Source: Neoarius graeffei (Eukaryota > Chordata > Actinopteri > Siluriformes > Ariidae). Taken from it: DNA of 64,000 bases. Numbering within the stretch: the stretch's first letter is position 1; each line of letters starts with the position of its first letter. The translations under genes were made by a program, and so were the position numbers. The stretch is from assembly GCF_027579695.1 (NCBI RefSeq), contig NC_083590.1, positions 18,832,799 to 18,896,798 on the forward strand, written 5' to 3'. Below are positions 22,717-34,423 of this stretch, in pieces. Below the pieces are notes generated by a model. That model saw only the letters and a program-made list of their open reading frames with translations, was not told the DNA's origin and ran no database searches.

Positions 22717-22883
22717 TTTTTGGGGGGGGTTTCCACCTTTATTGGATAGGACAGTGTAGAGACAGGAAATGAGCGGGAGAGAGACGGGGAGGGATCGGGA
22801 AATGACCTCGGGTCGGAATCGAATCCGGGTCCCCAGATTTATGGTATGGCGCCTTATCCACCTGAGCCACGACGCCCCCGCCT
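22717..22883 (-). repeat. tRNA-derived SINE of a third family, 12 bp target duplication
   Basis: On the minus strand the head reads gggggcgtcgtggctcaggt and ggataaggcgcc, with cggattcgattcc as B box. The body contains ctctctcccgctcatttcct and ends in a T-rich segment on plus (poly-A-like tail on minus). attatgtgtttt flanks it at 22705-22716 and 22884-22895. Confidence 0.85.
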
Positions 22884-23026
22884 ATTATGTGTTTTGATTC
22901 CATGTTCATGCTCGTAGTTTGGTTTTGTTTGAGTGCTTGTGTTTTAATTTATTTCAGTAAAAGTCTGCAGTTGCATCTCTCTTTACTTATTTTCCTGATA
23001 GAACACTAAAAGTATGTAAAGATGGA

Positions 23027-24235
23027 TGAAGGTGTAGATTTTTAATAATTCCCCAAAGCCAGAGGGGGAAGTAATGTCCTCCTCAAAGCAAGAGGGAGGG
23101 AAGTGACATACACTATAAAGCAAGGGGAGGAGGAACATCCTCAGTGGAGCAAGAAAGTGGCATGATGCCCTCAGCAGTGCAAGGAAGCAGACCGAAGCCT
23201 TCGGCGGAGCAAGGAAGCCGGAGCAATGTCCTTGGCAGAGCAAGGAAGCCAGAGCGACGTCCTCAGCAGAGCAAGGAAGCAGAGCGACGCCTTAAGCAGA
23301 ATAAGGAAGCAGAGCGACGCCCTTGGCAGAACAAGGAAGTGGCGCAAAGCCCTCGGCAGAGCAAGGAAGCAGAGCGACACCCTTAGCAGAGCAAGGAAGT
23401 GGCATGAAGCCCTCGGTGGAGCAAGGAAGCAGATTGATGCCATCGGCAGATCAAGGAAGCAGAGTGATGCCATCGGCAGATCAAGGAAGCAGAGTGATGC
23501 CCTTGACAGAGCAAGGAAGCCAGAGCGATGTCCTTGGTGGAACAAGGAAACAGAGTGATGCCCTTGGCAGAGCAAGGAAGTGGCACGGCACCCTCAGCAG
23601 AGCAAGGAAGCAGAGCAATGCCCTTGACGGAGCAAGGAAGTTGGCACAACATCCTCAGTGGAGCAAGGAAGCAGCGCAATGCCCTCGGCAGAACAAGGAG
23701 GCCAGATCAACGTCCTTGGTGGAGCAAGAAAACCGGAGTGATGTCCTTGGCGGAGCAAGGAAGCAGCACCCTCAGCATCCTCAGCACCCAAAATATAAAT
23801 GCAGCAGATTTTTTCAGTGTCCAGGAAGCCCTCCTGGAAAAGTCCCGCCTGGTGTGGAAGGAAATGACAAAGAATGGCTCGATGCCATGCGCTCCCTCAG
23901 AAAACCAAGATGGAATCATTTCCAACCCTTCCTTCCTCACCGAGGGCGTCACTCTGCCTCCTTGCTCTACAGAGGAAGTCATGAGGACGTCCCCCTATCC
24001 CAGAGAGGACACCATTATGGCTCACAGCCTCATTATAGGCGTCACTCTGCCTCCTTGCTCCGCCGAGGACATCACTATGCCTCCCGCCTCCTCTTCGGAC
24101 ATCGTGCTGAGGATGTCACTCCACCCCATTGCTTCGCAGTGTATGTCATTTCTCTCTGTTGCTTTGCAGAGGACGTCAATCTGCCCCTTTGGGGCAAAAA
24201 AAATATACACTTAAAAATCTACACTTTCCTGACAC
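23027..24235. mobile_element. fold-back-like element made of ~30 bp repeat units
   Basis: The outer ends are inverted repeats of about 120 bp at roughly 75% identity by eye: gtgtagatttttaa at 23032 and ttaaaaatctacac at about 24211-24224, followed by matching inner blocks (ccccaaag, gtcctc, aaagcaa, gtgacatacact, acatcctcag). Between them lie about 20 units of 30 bp (agcaaggaagcagagtgatg plus cccttggcag) on the left, a unique stretch (about 23790-23935), and several degenerate units in inverted orientation on the right. Units of 30 keep frame, so frames up to 309 codons stay open; they have no known domain. I do not recognise the family. Confidence 0.75.
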
Positions 24236-24239
24236 ATTG

Positions 24240-25330
24240 TCATGTTTGCTAGAGTTATGTTCTGTTTTTGAACAATGCTCATTTTTAACAGTAATTATAA
24301 TCCTGTGTATGACCTGTTGTGCAAATTCTTTGTTTCCTGTTTTGTGTGTGTCTTAACATTTTGGACAGTTCTTACAACAGCTGCTGCTTAAGTGAGAACA
24401 GACAAGTACTTGCATAACCTACGGCACCCTGAGGCTTTGAGGAACATGTCACATGAAATAAAATGAAGGCCACGTGCAAGCACATGCTCTGCAGAAAATG
24501 TATGCTAATAGACCCAAAACCATAATAAAGCCAATGTGTGTCAAAATAGATTTTGGTTCATGCCAACAGCAAGATTTTTTTTTTTACATGTTAAGGTTTA
24601 CAGATCCAAAATCCACAACATTTTATGGAAGTGCAAACTGTAAACAGGTGGAGTAAATCTTTTATCTGCATTATGTATTCAGGTCGGCGTCTTTGTTTTC
24701 ATATCATGACCTCAGTAACTGTCACAGAAATAAACATTACAGTTGAGAAAGTTAAAAAAAATAGAGTGATAAAGTATTGCGTAATCCCTGCTGTTTGTGT
24801 TCAGTGTGTTGATGTATTTCAACTCTGGTTTTGTTCAAAACAGTCTCAGGACATGAAGACATGCAATACGTGATCAGGTAAGTTGGGGGGGGGTGCGTTT
24901 GTACCGTGGCTGTGTTCAGACTTGCAGAGGCAGGAGAATGCTATAGGACCAGAAGCGTGCAAATACACTCCTCCCTCGAAGGCTGAGATCGGAATGTTCT
25001 CAGTCGAGTTTGGAGAAAAGAAAAAAACAGAAGAGAGTTTTAGGATAGAAAACAAACAGGGTGAACTGAGAGACAGTGCAGGGGCAGTGGGGTAAACGTG
25101 CCTTCCTGTTATTCAGAGACAAACAATGAAGCAAGCAAAAGAAGCAGAAATCACAAATGCAGCTACCTCTCTGTCTTTAAGTGTGCATGCGTGCGTGTGC
25201 GTGTGTGTGTGAGAAACAGTTTCACATCATTTTTATTATAACATCAAAGAGAGCTCATGATCCAGTGCATTGTTCAAAACTAATAGTTACATTCTTGAGC
25301 TAGTGATAGATACATCACTAAGATGTACAT
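24240..25330. other. no recognisable feature
   Basis: Nothing recognised beyond a short (GT)n near 25195-25211. Confidence 0.4.
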
Positions 25331-25337
25331 CACTACA

Positions 25338-25451
25338 GTTTAACAGTTATTCCACGAAATAGAGTCGTACATGAGCGGATAGCCGATGAGGTGCATAGCA
25401 CCAAGTTGGCTAGAAGCCATGTATGACGTGATTGAGTGGAATAACTGTTTT
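25338..25451. repeat. palindromic repeat (aacagttattccac family), copy 1
   Basis: Arms aacagttattccac and gtggaataactgtt are exact complements, with further pairing of gtcgtacatgag and the catgtatgac region. A second copy is at 58528-58634 in opposite orientation. The flank ttctatccacattcactgga also recurs at both places. Confidence 0.85.
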
Positions 25452-25623
25452 ATTCTATCCACATTCACTGGATTTTGAGAAACAAAGCATTTTTATTTTT
25501 AATTTTTGCAGATTTGATCAATAAAAACTTTTTATACAAAACATCAAACAAAATAGTTTCCGCTTAGAATGTAAACAACCCGGCGAAATGACAGAAGCAA
25601 TTTGTGAAAAATGCGATAACAAT

Positions 25624-25974
25624 ATCCATCCATTATCTGTAGCCACTTTATCCTGTTCTACAGGGTCGCAGGCAAGCTGGAGCCTATCCCAGCTGACTAT
25701 GGGCGAGAGACGGGGTACACCCTGGACAAGTCGCCAGGTCATCGCAGGGCTGACACATAGACACAGACAACCATTCATGCTCACACCTACGGTCAATTTA
25801 GGGCCACCAACCTGCATGCCTTTGGACTGTGGGGGAAACCGGAGCACCCGGAGGAAACCCACGCGGACAGCATGCGAACTCCTCACAGAAAGGCCCTCGC
25901 CGGCCACTGGGCTCGAACCCAGGACCTTCTTGCTGTGAAGCGACAGTGCTAACCACTACACCACCATGCCGCCC
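25624..25974 (-). repeat. V-SINE, nearly full length
   Basis: Complete order of parts, but with a ~10 bp loss in the middle (near 25780) and one near 25870. Tail ends in ccatccatta-type repeats, which differs from the (gatga)n tails of most copies. Confidence 0.92.
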
Positions 25975-26207
25975 GCAATAATAATAATTCTTGAAAAATA
26001 AAAAAGGTACATTATTACTATCAAATACTTTTATTCCATATTTTATTGCTTTTTTTGTATTTTTGGGGTTTTGTTTTCGAGTCAAGTTTTTATTTCGTCC
26101 CTGGTTGGTTCAGCAACACGCTCCCCCATTTTGTTTCTTCTTCTTCTTTAGGGTTTTTTGGCAGTTGTCAAACCAACTTAAAGGTGCATTACCGCCACCG
26201 ACTGGGC

Positions 26208-26803
26208 TGGAGTGTGGAACAGGAGATGGGGGGGGGGACCTATATTCTTTTAGCTATTTCTGTTTCTTTAAAATACTTAATACCACCATTTTGTTTTTCT
26301 CTACCCACAGTATATGAGCTGATAGCCTAGTTGTAGTGTAGCCAATCAGAGTGTGCGATTGCTCATATCCAGTGAATGTGGATAGAATAATCAATGTTAT
26401 TTACTTCACATGTCAATGGTTTTCATGTTATGGCTGATTGATGTATATTTATTTTATTGTAACATAAAGCATTTATGAATGAATTTGGTTCAGGCTACAT
26501 TTTAAAAAAAAAATGGCCAACCCACCATGTCACCGTTTCCTAGTTATTTACCCAAGGCTGCAGGCATCTGGAGTATTTATTGCACAAACATTTGGATTCT
26601 GGCCACAAATAGGCTGGAGTGTGGAACAGGAGATATTGGGGGGGGGGGGGACTATATTCTTTTAGCTATTTCTGTTTCTTTTAAATACTTAAAACCACCA
26701 TTTTGTTTTTCTCTACTCATGGTATATGAGCTGATATCCTCGTCATAGAGTAGCCAATCAGAGCGCACGGTTGCTCATATCCAGTGAATGTGGATAAAAT
26801 AAT
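26208..26803. repeat. direct duplication of a ~190 bp segment
   Basis: ggctggagtgtggaacagga through ccagtgaatgtggataaaat occurs at 26208-26397 and again at about 26609-26803 with roughly 90% identity, each containing a G-run and a gccaatcagag motif. Confidence 0.85.
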
Positions 26804-26905
26804 ATAATATATAACTTACACTCACCGGCCAATTTAATAGGAACTTGTTCTTGATTCTAAGATCCCTGTTCTTGGCTGCAGGACTGGAACCCAATGTGGC
26901 CTTCT

Positions 26906-27759
26906 AAAAAACTTCCAAACTAAGAGGACTTATGTCAAAAAATGATCTGGAAAAACTAATACATGCCTTCATCTCTAGTAGGGTTGATTACTGCAATGGC
27001 CTTTTCACAGGCCTGCCAAAAAAGACCATCAAACGACTTCAGCTGGTTCAAAATGCAGCGGCTAGGGTTCTCACACAAACAAAAAGAACAGAGCACATTA
27101 CTCCAATTCTAAGGTCCCTTCACTGGCTTCCAGTAAGCTACAGAATTGACTTTAAAGCATTGCTGCTGGTGTACAAATCTCTAAATGGTACAGGGCCCAA
27201 TTACCTCTCTGATATGTTGCAGTGGCCTAACCCAATCAGATCTACCAGATCACAGCAGCAAAATTTACTATTAAAACCAGTTGTTAAAACAAAGTGTGGT
27301 GAAGCAGCTTTTAGCTACTATGCAGTGCAGCTATGGAACCAACTGCCAGAGGACATTAAAAATGCTCCTGCTGTTGGCAGCTTCAAATCTAGGTTAAAGA
27401 CCAAGCTGTTTTCAGATGCTTTCTGTTAAATAATTAATATTGTATTCTTTTTATATAATTTTTACTTTCTCTGCATGTTTTAAATTTACTTTAATTTTAA
27501 CTTTATTCTATTTTATTCTATTCTGCTGGGTGTTTTTTCTCCTCCTATTTCTACTTTATTTTATTATTTTATTTCTACTATTGTTTAATTCTTATTATTT
27601 TCTTTTAATTCTTTTAATTAATTGTCTTAGAATAAAAATAAAATTATTTTATGTAATTTTATTTCTCTATTGTTTACTGTTTTTGTTTTTACTTCTGTAA
27701 AGCACATTGAACTGCCATTGTGTATGAAATGTGCTATATAAATAAACTTGCCTTGCCTT
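26906..27759 (+). mobile_element. L2-type LINE, 5' truncated, with 7 bp target duplication
   Basis: It encodes the last ~165 residues of the reverse-transcriptase protein: LIHAFISSRVDYCNGLFTGL, LQLVQNAAARVLTQTKRTEH, ILRSLHWLPV, SLNGTGPNYLSD and LKTKLFSDAF, then a stop at 27427-27429. The 3' UTR ends gtgctatataaataaacttg and a (CCTTG)n tail. gccttct lies at 26899-26905 and 27760-27766. This is a different L2 lineage from the one at 3300. The fragment is intact as far as it goes, suggesting a recent arrival. Confidence 0.9.
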
Positions 27760-28126
27760 GCCTTCTGTTTTCTGTTGCATACTGAGATGCTTTTCTGCTC
27801 ACCACGGTTATAAAGAGTGATTATATGAGTTACTATATCCTACCTGGCAGCTCGAACCAATTTGTCCATTTTCCTCTGACCCTCTTATCAACAAGTCATT
27901 TGTTTCCACCTACAGAAATGTCACTCACTCGATGTTTTTTGTTTTTCACACCATACTGTGTAAACTCTAGAGACTGTTGTGTGTGAAATACTTTCTGAAA
28001 TACTCAAACCAGTTCATCTGGCTCAAACCAACACCCATGCCACAGTGAAAGAAAGTCACACTTTGAGATCACATTTTTCCCATTCTGATGTTTGACAGGA
28101 ACATTAATTGAAACGCTTAATTTGTA

Positions 28127-28654
28127 CACTACCGTTCAAAAGTTTGCGGTCACCCAGACAATTTTGTGTTTTCCATGAAAAGTCACACTTTTATTTACCA
28201 CCATAAGTTGTAAACTGAATAGAAAATATAGTCAAGACATTTTTCTGGCCATTTTGAGCATTTAATCGACCCCACAAATGTGATGCTCCAGAAACTCAAT
28301 CTGCTCAAAGGAAGGTCAGTTTTATAGCTTCTCTAAAGAGCTAAACTGTTTTCAGCTGTGCTAACATGATTGTACAAGGGTTTTCTAATCATCCATTAGC
28401 CTTCTGAGGCAATGAGCAAACACATTGTACCATTAGAACACTGGAGTGAGAGTTGCTGGAAATGGGCCTCTATACACCTATGGAGATATTGCACCAAAAA
28501 CCACACATTTGCAGCTAGAATAGTCATTTACCACATTAGCAATGTATAGAGTGGATTTCTGATTAGTTTAAAGTGATCTTCATTGAAAAGAACAGTGCTT
28601 TTCTTTCAAAAATAAGGACATTTCAAAGTGACCCCAAACTTTTGAACGGTAGTG
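28127..28654 (-). mobile_element. Tc1-type MITE, 528 bp (copy 2)
   Basis: Inverted counterpart of 19540-20075 with ends cactaccgttcaaaagtttg and caaacttttgaacggtagtg and TA on each side (28125-28126, 28655-28656). The two copies differ at few positions. Confidence 0.93.
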
Positions 28655-28699
28655 TATCTGTATGATTTTATGCATTGTGCTGCTGTCAGTTAATGATGA

Positions 28700-29620
28700 A
28701 TATCTTTGGGAAGCTGCAACTGAACCAGTTCTACAGTATGGTACAGTACAATCCCTGCAATTTACACACTGTGTACCGGTGTAAATTCCATCTGTGACAT
28801 TGTGAGGTGAACAGGATACAGTACCAGGCTCTGAAACTGCCAGTTGGCACAGTAGGTAAGTATGTGGTAGGTAAGTAGGTAAAAGTTCGCAGAGCTCTTG
28901 TTCTCTTCAGAGATTGCTTGTTGTGCATGTAACCACTGGAACAATGTCACATGGCATCATTTTCCAATCCACTGGAACTCAGTATTCAAGAGTATGGGGA
29001 AGGGTGGTGGTGGTGGTGGTGTAATTTTTCCACGAACAGGGCCCAGAACAACTAGGCGACGCTGTATATAATGGAGGTGATACTGCTGAGCTGAGAGAGA
29101 AGATCATATGAGCATGGCAGGTGTTCTCCTGGATGAAGATGGTGCTATGGGCCCTTATTAATAGCATGTGTCCTCACAGGTTCTTGTAACTTTTGTAATT
29201 CCTTCCTCAGTATTTCATATGTTTTTGTTTTGGGAATCTCTATGGCTTTACGGTAAAGCAGCAGCAAAACATAAAGATGTTAGAAAGTCAAAAGTCACTT
29301 AAGTAGGAAAGAAAACACATGATAAGGTCCAGACTCGGCCTACAGGCCTTGAATCTGTGTTATGACTGAACTCGGATTATTGTTTTTGTTCTTATCTATT
29401 TCTTGTTAATAGCTGACAGCATAACCATAGACAAACCAGGTTTATATGGTTTAATTATTTCAGTTTAGGGTTAGTATCTAGAATTGGGTTTTAAGATCAG
29501 GCTTGGTATGCTGGTTTAAGTTCAGTGTTCAGGCTGGGATTAAGGGTTTTAGTTTTTATTAGGACAATTTATTAGGGTTTAGGATTCCTGGTCTATTGTT
29601 AGGGGTTAGGATTTAGGAGT
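28700..29620. other. no recognisable feature except a short (GGT)n
   Basis: (GGT)n at about 29004-29021. Otherwise nothing recognised. Confidence 0.45.
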
Positions 29621-29629
29621 AGTATTAGC

Positions 29630-30497
29630 CAGGCTTAGAGTACTCGAGTCTGACTCATGCCCTAACTTTAAGGACTCGTGGCTTGACTTGGACTTGAGCA
29701 CTGATGACTTGGACTTGGACTCGGACTCGGACTCGTGCATTAACTGCATTCAGACTCGTAAATTGGAGACGAGGACTCAGATGGATTTTTTTCTTTATTT
29801 TTTTGTAACATTCCATAATAATTTGGCATAAGATATTTATATCTACATAAATTTTTAGACTAATTTTGTGCAAGAGAATGCACATTCACCTGTTCATACG
29901 TCATGTTCAGGAACTAACGTTAATGACGCTAAAATGCCTGGAGAGACGCCCCTAGGATTGTCTGGTTTGCTTATACAGACTTCTCGTGCAGTGGGAAAAA
30001 ATGCACTGCTGTGTGTTCCATATGTAGAAGAACTATCGAGGGGACGACGGGGACAACCTCGAACTTCAATCGTCAATTGGTAAGACTCCACCCAGAGAAG
30101 GAAGTGACACACTATGTTCATTGCCCTGTTGATGGTGGGCGGGGCTTGCTGACCGACGAACTAGCTAGTGTTAACCCGCTCTCATGTTATTTGCCCTGTT
30201 GATAGTGGGCGGGGCTTGCTGAGCAATGAACAAGCTTTTTATCTGTAGCCTGTTAACTAAAATGGGGCGGTTGAGCAGTAACGTTAGTCCAACACAGTAG
30301 CAGAGACGCTTTCACATAAAGGCAGCAACAGCCACCGTCAAACGGTGCGGTTGGAGTCTTGTTCTCGGACTCGACTCAGATCAGTAGTGGACTCAACTCG
30401 GACTTACCTCGAAATTTTCTTTAATGATTTGGACTTGAACACTGGGGACATGAGACTGGACTCGGACTCGAGGTTTAGTGACTCAGTGACAACACTG
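29630..30497 (+). mobile_element. hAT non-autonomous element, 868 bp, 8 bp target duplication
   Basis: Flanked by perfect gtattagc at 29622-29629 and 30498-30505, with ends caggcttag and caacactg, fitting hAT. The flanks are rich in ggactcggactc-type repeats. In the middle, 30005-30100 on plus encodes CSICRRTIEGTTGTTSNFNR and then a LVRLHPEKE segment, a BED-type zinc finger (C-x2-C...H), as found at the N-terminus of hAT transposases. The rest of the transposase is missing. Confidence 0.88.
30005..30110 (+). pseudogene. BED zinc-finger remnant of a hAT transposase
   Basis: Reads CSICRRTIEG, TTGTTSNFNR, then LVRLHPEKE. BED fingers have C-x2-C and a later H-x(n)-H/C. Here the expected first His is replaced by Gln (RQLVRLH). 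It is an isolated exon-like fragment within the element at 29630-30497. Confidence 0.65.
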
Positions 30498-30505
30498 GTA
30501 TTAGC

Positions 30506-31946
30506 AATGTGGTTTATGGTTTAGTGTTTATGAGCTCAGGGTTAGGGTTTGGTTTGGTTCATGAAAGTGAAATGAAAAAAAAAACGAAAGTGAAAAAAAA
30601 AGGTTTGGGGCATCACTACAAAATGGGTCCAGTTGGTCCAAAACAAAGGGAAAAAAAAGAAAAGTTGTTTTCTTGGATATTCTAAATCTACAGTTAATTA
30701 TCTTTAAAATAAGTGGTCATTTGCTACACTTTGCTGCGGCCAATCCAGAGCAATGAGCAGAAATGTTTCAAATATCATCATCTACACAGAAAATCAATTC
30801 TGGAGAAAATCAGCTGTAAATGTTGTAATGTATAAGTTGAAATTAATGCATTGCACACATTTATTTGGTCTACAAAGTCATATTTATAAGGTGTTTACAG
30901 TATCATATTTTACTGATGGATACATTCTAGATTTAGACAACAGCAAAATTAGAAAAACAATTTGTAGGTCATTTTTTGATGCATTCATTTCAAATCGCTA
31001 TGTCTCAGAATGAACTTTTGCTACACTGGACTCATTTTTTGGTGACACGCCCCATTTGCATTTGTAAATCTGAAACCAAGAGATTTATATAATTGTTGTC
31101 CCATTTCTCCAAATCTTATTTTCTACCCCAACCTGCACATTAACCTGCCATCAGGACGATGCCTGAGCATGAGAAGGGCCTACATAAGAAGCTCCACGAT
31201 GTCATGATATCAGGTTTTTATGGATTTTTTAAAGAGAACATAACAAAAGAAAAAACAAGATTTGGTGATGACTTCATTTTTGGAAGTCATCATCATCAAA
31301 TTTTTATTTCCAGTGAGGTTATTTTGAAAAGTATTAAAACAGAACAGAAAAGACAAAAAAACAAAAACAAAATATCATTCCAAGATGAGACTCGATTGGA
31401 CTCTTTAAAGTTCTAAACAAATCTGAATTTATTGTAGTGTATAAAAAGTGTAAATGTGTTATTCTTGTAAGGATTGTAATGTATTGTGTATTTATATCCT
31501 TAATAAAGTTTAAAAAAAAAAAAAGGAAGTCCAAAGCAGATTGTTTATTGACTTGGGAAATGTGAGCAGCCATATTAACTGCACTGCTTATTGAAATAAT
31601 AGAGGCATTGTGTTGAAGACCAGAGCTCATATCAGAAGCCCAGGGCAGGAGGAAGTGATAATTGAGATAAACAAATGAAGAAAGCGCACAGCAGGACCTA
31701 CAACTGCATTATTATCCTGTTATTAGACCAACACTGTGTCCCAAATGCTAGTGTTTGATAGTATTAAAATTCATTATAACATATACAATTATTTAAAAAA
31801 AACCATGACATTGTCAAAAAAGCAAGATCTAACTTTGTTGAACATGACCAAAAACTGACTAATATTGGTGGTGATGTTAGATGGGAGGGCTAAAATCTAG
31901 CGCCTATGATTACCTGGACAAAGAAACTACCAAATTTAAGCAATGC
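30506..31946. other. no recognisable feature
   Basis: AT-rich; several short open frames lack any known motif. Confidence 0.4.
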
Positions 31947-32074
31947 ATTATATCACAAAGTCTCAACCATGGCATAATGATTTGGGGCGAATGATTACAC
32001 CCACACTTAAAGACCAAAACGCAGCTGAATATATGATTTAAAATATATTTAAAGTGTTTTAAATATTCATAATA

Positions 32075-32452
32075 AGGTGGCACGGTGGTGTAGCGGTTAG
32101 CACTGTCGCCTCACAGCAAGAAGGTTCTGGGTTCAAGCCCCGTGGCCGGTGAGGGCCTCTCTGTGTGGAGTTTGCATGTTCTCCCCGTGTCCGCGTGGGT
32201 TTCCTCCAGGTGCTCCAGTTTCCCCCACATTCCAAAGACATGCAGGTTAGGTTAACTGGTGACTCTAAATTGACCGTAGGTGTGAATGTGAGTGTGAATG
32301 GTTGTCTGTGTCTATGTGTCAGCCCTGTGATGACCTGGCGACTTGTCCAGGGTGTACCCCGCCTCTCGCCCGTAGTCAGCTGGGATAGGCTCCAGCTTGC
32401 CTGCGACCCTGTAGAAGGATAAAGCGGCTAGAGATAATGAGATGAGATGAGA
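32075..32452 (+). repeat. V-SINE, full length, first tandem copy
   Basis: Head begins ggtggcacggtggtgtagcg, with the private change gtagcggttagcactg shared with the next copy. Confidence 0.94.
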
Positions 32453-32579
32453 TTATATCACAAAGTCTCAACCATGGCATAATGATTTGGGGCGAATGAT
32501 TACACCCACACTTAAAGACCAAAACGCAGCTGAATATATGATTTAAAATATATTTAAAGTGTTTTAAATATTCATAATA

Positions 32580-32945
32580 AGGTGGCACGGTGGTGTAGCG
32601 GTTAGCACTGTCGCCTCACAGCAAGAAGGTTCTGGGTTCAAGCCCCGTGGCCGGTGAGGGCCTTTCTGTGTGGAGTTTGCATGTTCTCCCCGTGTCCGCG
32701 TGGGTTTCCTCCGGGTGCTCCGGTTTTCCCCACAGTCCAAAGACATGCAGGTTAGGTTAACTGGTGACTCTAAATTGACCGTAGGTGTGAATGTGAGTGT
32801 GAATGGTTGTCTGTGTCTATGTGTCAGCCCTGTGATGACCTGGCGACTTGTCCAGGGTGTACCCCGCCTCTCGCCCACAGTCAGTTGGGATAGGCTCCAG
32901 CTTACCCATGACCCTGTACAGGATAAGTGGTTATGGATGGATGGC
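32580..32945 (+). repeat. V-SINE, full length, second tandem copy
   Basis: Same private head variants as the copy at 32075 but a different tail (ggatggatggctggatgg). Confidence 0.94.
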
Positions 32946-33099
32946 TGGATGGATGGCTGGATGGAGTTTGACTGGAAAGCAGTTTAATATTAAAGATCAT
33001 CCTTCATAACCAGTCCATGCCATCCTATTTTGCAAATCTCCACACTGATTCCAGGTTTAATAGATCTGGAGCCTCGGATACAGAGACCTGCTGATCAAG

Positions 33100-33770
33100 T
33101 GAGGTACAAGGACACTTTGGTTCTCAGCCCATGTACTAAAACACTCCTTTCAAGGTCTTTCTTCTCACTGAGTTTTGCAGAAAGCTCTGTTCGAAAATGC
33201 TCTGTTTCTCCCCCACCTCCTCCATACGGTGTACAAACTAAAGAATTGAATGAGCCATGTTCATTTTCAACAACACGTTGGTTATAATGGTGTTTCTTCT
33301 CATTTTTTTGGAAGTAAAGGCAGATTGCAGTTTCTGGTTTAGGTGGCTCTTTGCAAAAGCATTGAAGATCCTGACATCGAAGAATGAGCGTTGCCTCCTT
33401 TGCCAGAAACCACAAACACATGTCCAAATGGGCTTCACGAGATGCGTTGGCGCTGTTTTCCAGTGCTTCACCTGTGAGTGGCTGAAGGAAGATGAGGTTC
33501 CACTTGGACATCATGGCAAATATCATTCAGCATGTTGGCAATTAGATCATGGATGTCACTGTGTCTTTGATATCCGAAACCACCCTTCATAGATGACATG
33601 GCATGGTCAACATTGAAGGGTTTTCCACATGCACAAATCGTTGCCAAATATTTTAGTGGCCATCAGTATCTAAGGCAGATAGCATTGTAAAACTCCCTTT
33701 TGTTCTATCGGAAATTTTCTGAAGCAAAAGGAAGTGTCATTAGCGAACTGAATGCCCCTTTCATCATGCT
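33100..33770 (-). pseudogene. fossil fragment of a transposon-borne protein with a nuclease-like domain
   Basis: The minus strand shows, in order, ICACGKPFNVDHAM, GGFGYQRHSDIHDLIANML, a stretch with EPHLQPLTGEALENSANAS, EAHLDM, then NEKKHHYNQRVVENEHGSF and a piece ending LRTKVSL. This block is known to me from many uncharacterised proteins of transposable elements in fish and cnidarians (C-x-CG...HAM...GG...RH...EP...LD...DVR...EKK-x-Y-x-RV-E-EH-x-F). Its class is not certain. It is degraded, with several breaks and no element ends recognised. Confidence 0.6.
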
Positions 33771-34077
33771 TAGATTGTTTGCACATAACAGTTTTTTTTG
33801 TTTGTTTTTTTGTCAAGGAATATTAATCTGTGCTTCTGTGTTTGCTTTGTGGATCCATGGCGTGGTGTTCCAAGCGATGTTGCCCACCGGTGTCATGGTG
33901 GCTGTGCAGGCAGTGTGGGATTTATCTTCGTGCACCTTTTGGTGGGACTGTGGGTAGCTACGCCATTGGAATTACATCCTGATCCTTTTTTGGTGGATTC
34001 CTTTATCTTTTTTTCCCACTCCCCCAGTTGTAAAGTGACCTTGCTAAAGGTGATATATAAATTCAACTGATTATTAT

Positions 34078-34212
34078 CTCATCTCACCTCATTATCTCTA
34101 GCCACTTTATCCTGTCCTACAGGGTCGCAGGCAAGCTGGAACCTATCCCAGCTGACTACGGGCAAAAGGTGGGGTACACCCTGGACAAGTCGCCAGGTCA
34201 TCACAGGGCCTG

Positions 34213-34247
<35 letters not shown>

Positions 34248-34423
34248 CATCTCATCTCATCTCATCTCATCTCATCTCATCTCATCTCATCTCATCTCAT
34301 CTCATTATCTCTAGCCGCTTTATCCTTCTACAGGGTCGCAGGCAAGCTGGAGCCTATCCCAGCTGACTACGGGCGAAAGGTGGGGTACACCCTGGACAAG
34401 TCGCCAGGTCATCACAGGGCCTG

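Larger units (their letters stand above)
26819..28690 (-). mobile_element. MITE of the cactcaccgg family, split by an L2 LINE and a Tc1-type MITE
   Basis: Reverse-orientation counterpart of 6267-6822. Its right-end part lies at 26819-26905 (preceded by TA), its middle at 27767-28126, and a scrap at about 28655-28690 (tctgtatgattttatgcatt matches the complement of 6336-6363). The two interruptions are separate insertions (26906-27759 and 28127-28654). The far end is missing. Confidence 0.85.
31948..32945 (+). repeat. tandem duplication, period 505 bp, each unit carrying a V-SINE
   Basis: The 127 bp flank beginning attatatcacaaagtctcaa (31948) is repeated almost exactly from 32453, and each copy leads into a V-SINE. 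The V-SINEs are at 32075-32452 and 32580-32945. They agree closely over the head and core but differ in the last ~80 bp: the second ends in (ggatggctggat)-type repeats instead of (gatga)n. Confidence 0.93.

Noticed and set aside
23323-24252. 309-codon frame as a candidate repeat protein
   Set aside because: The 30 bp unit keeps all frames open, overlapping frames exist on both strands, and the part after the repeats has no known domain. Kept as an element, not a gene.
33257-33592. Plus-strand 111-codon frame with a signal-like start (MFIFNNTLVIMVFLLIFLEV)
   Set aside because: It is the antisense shadow of the fossil transposon protein on the minus strand.
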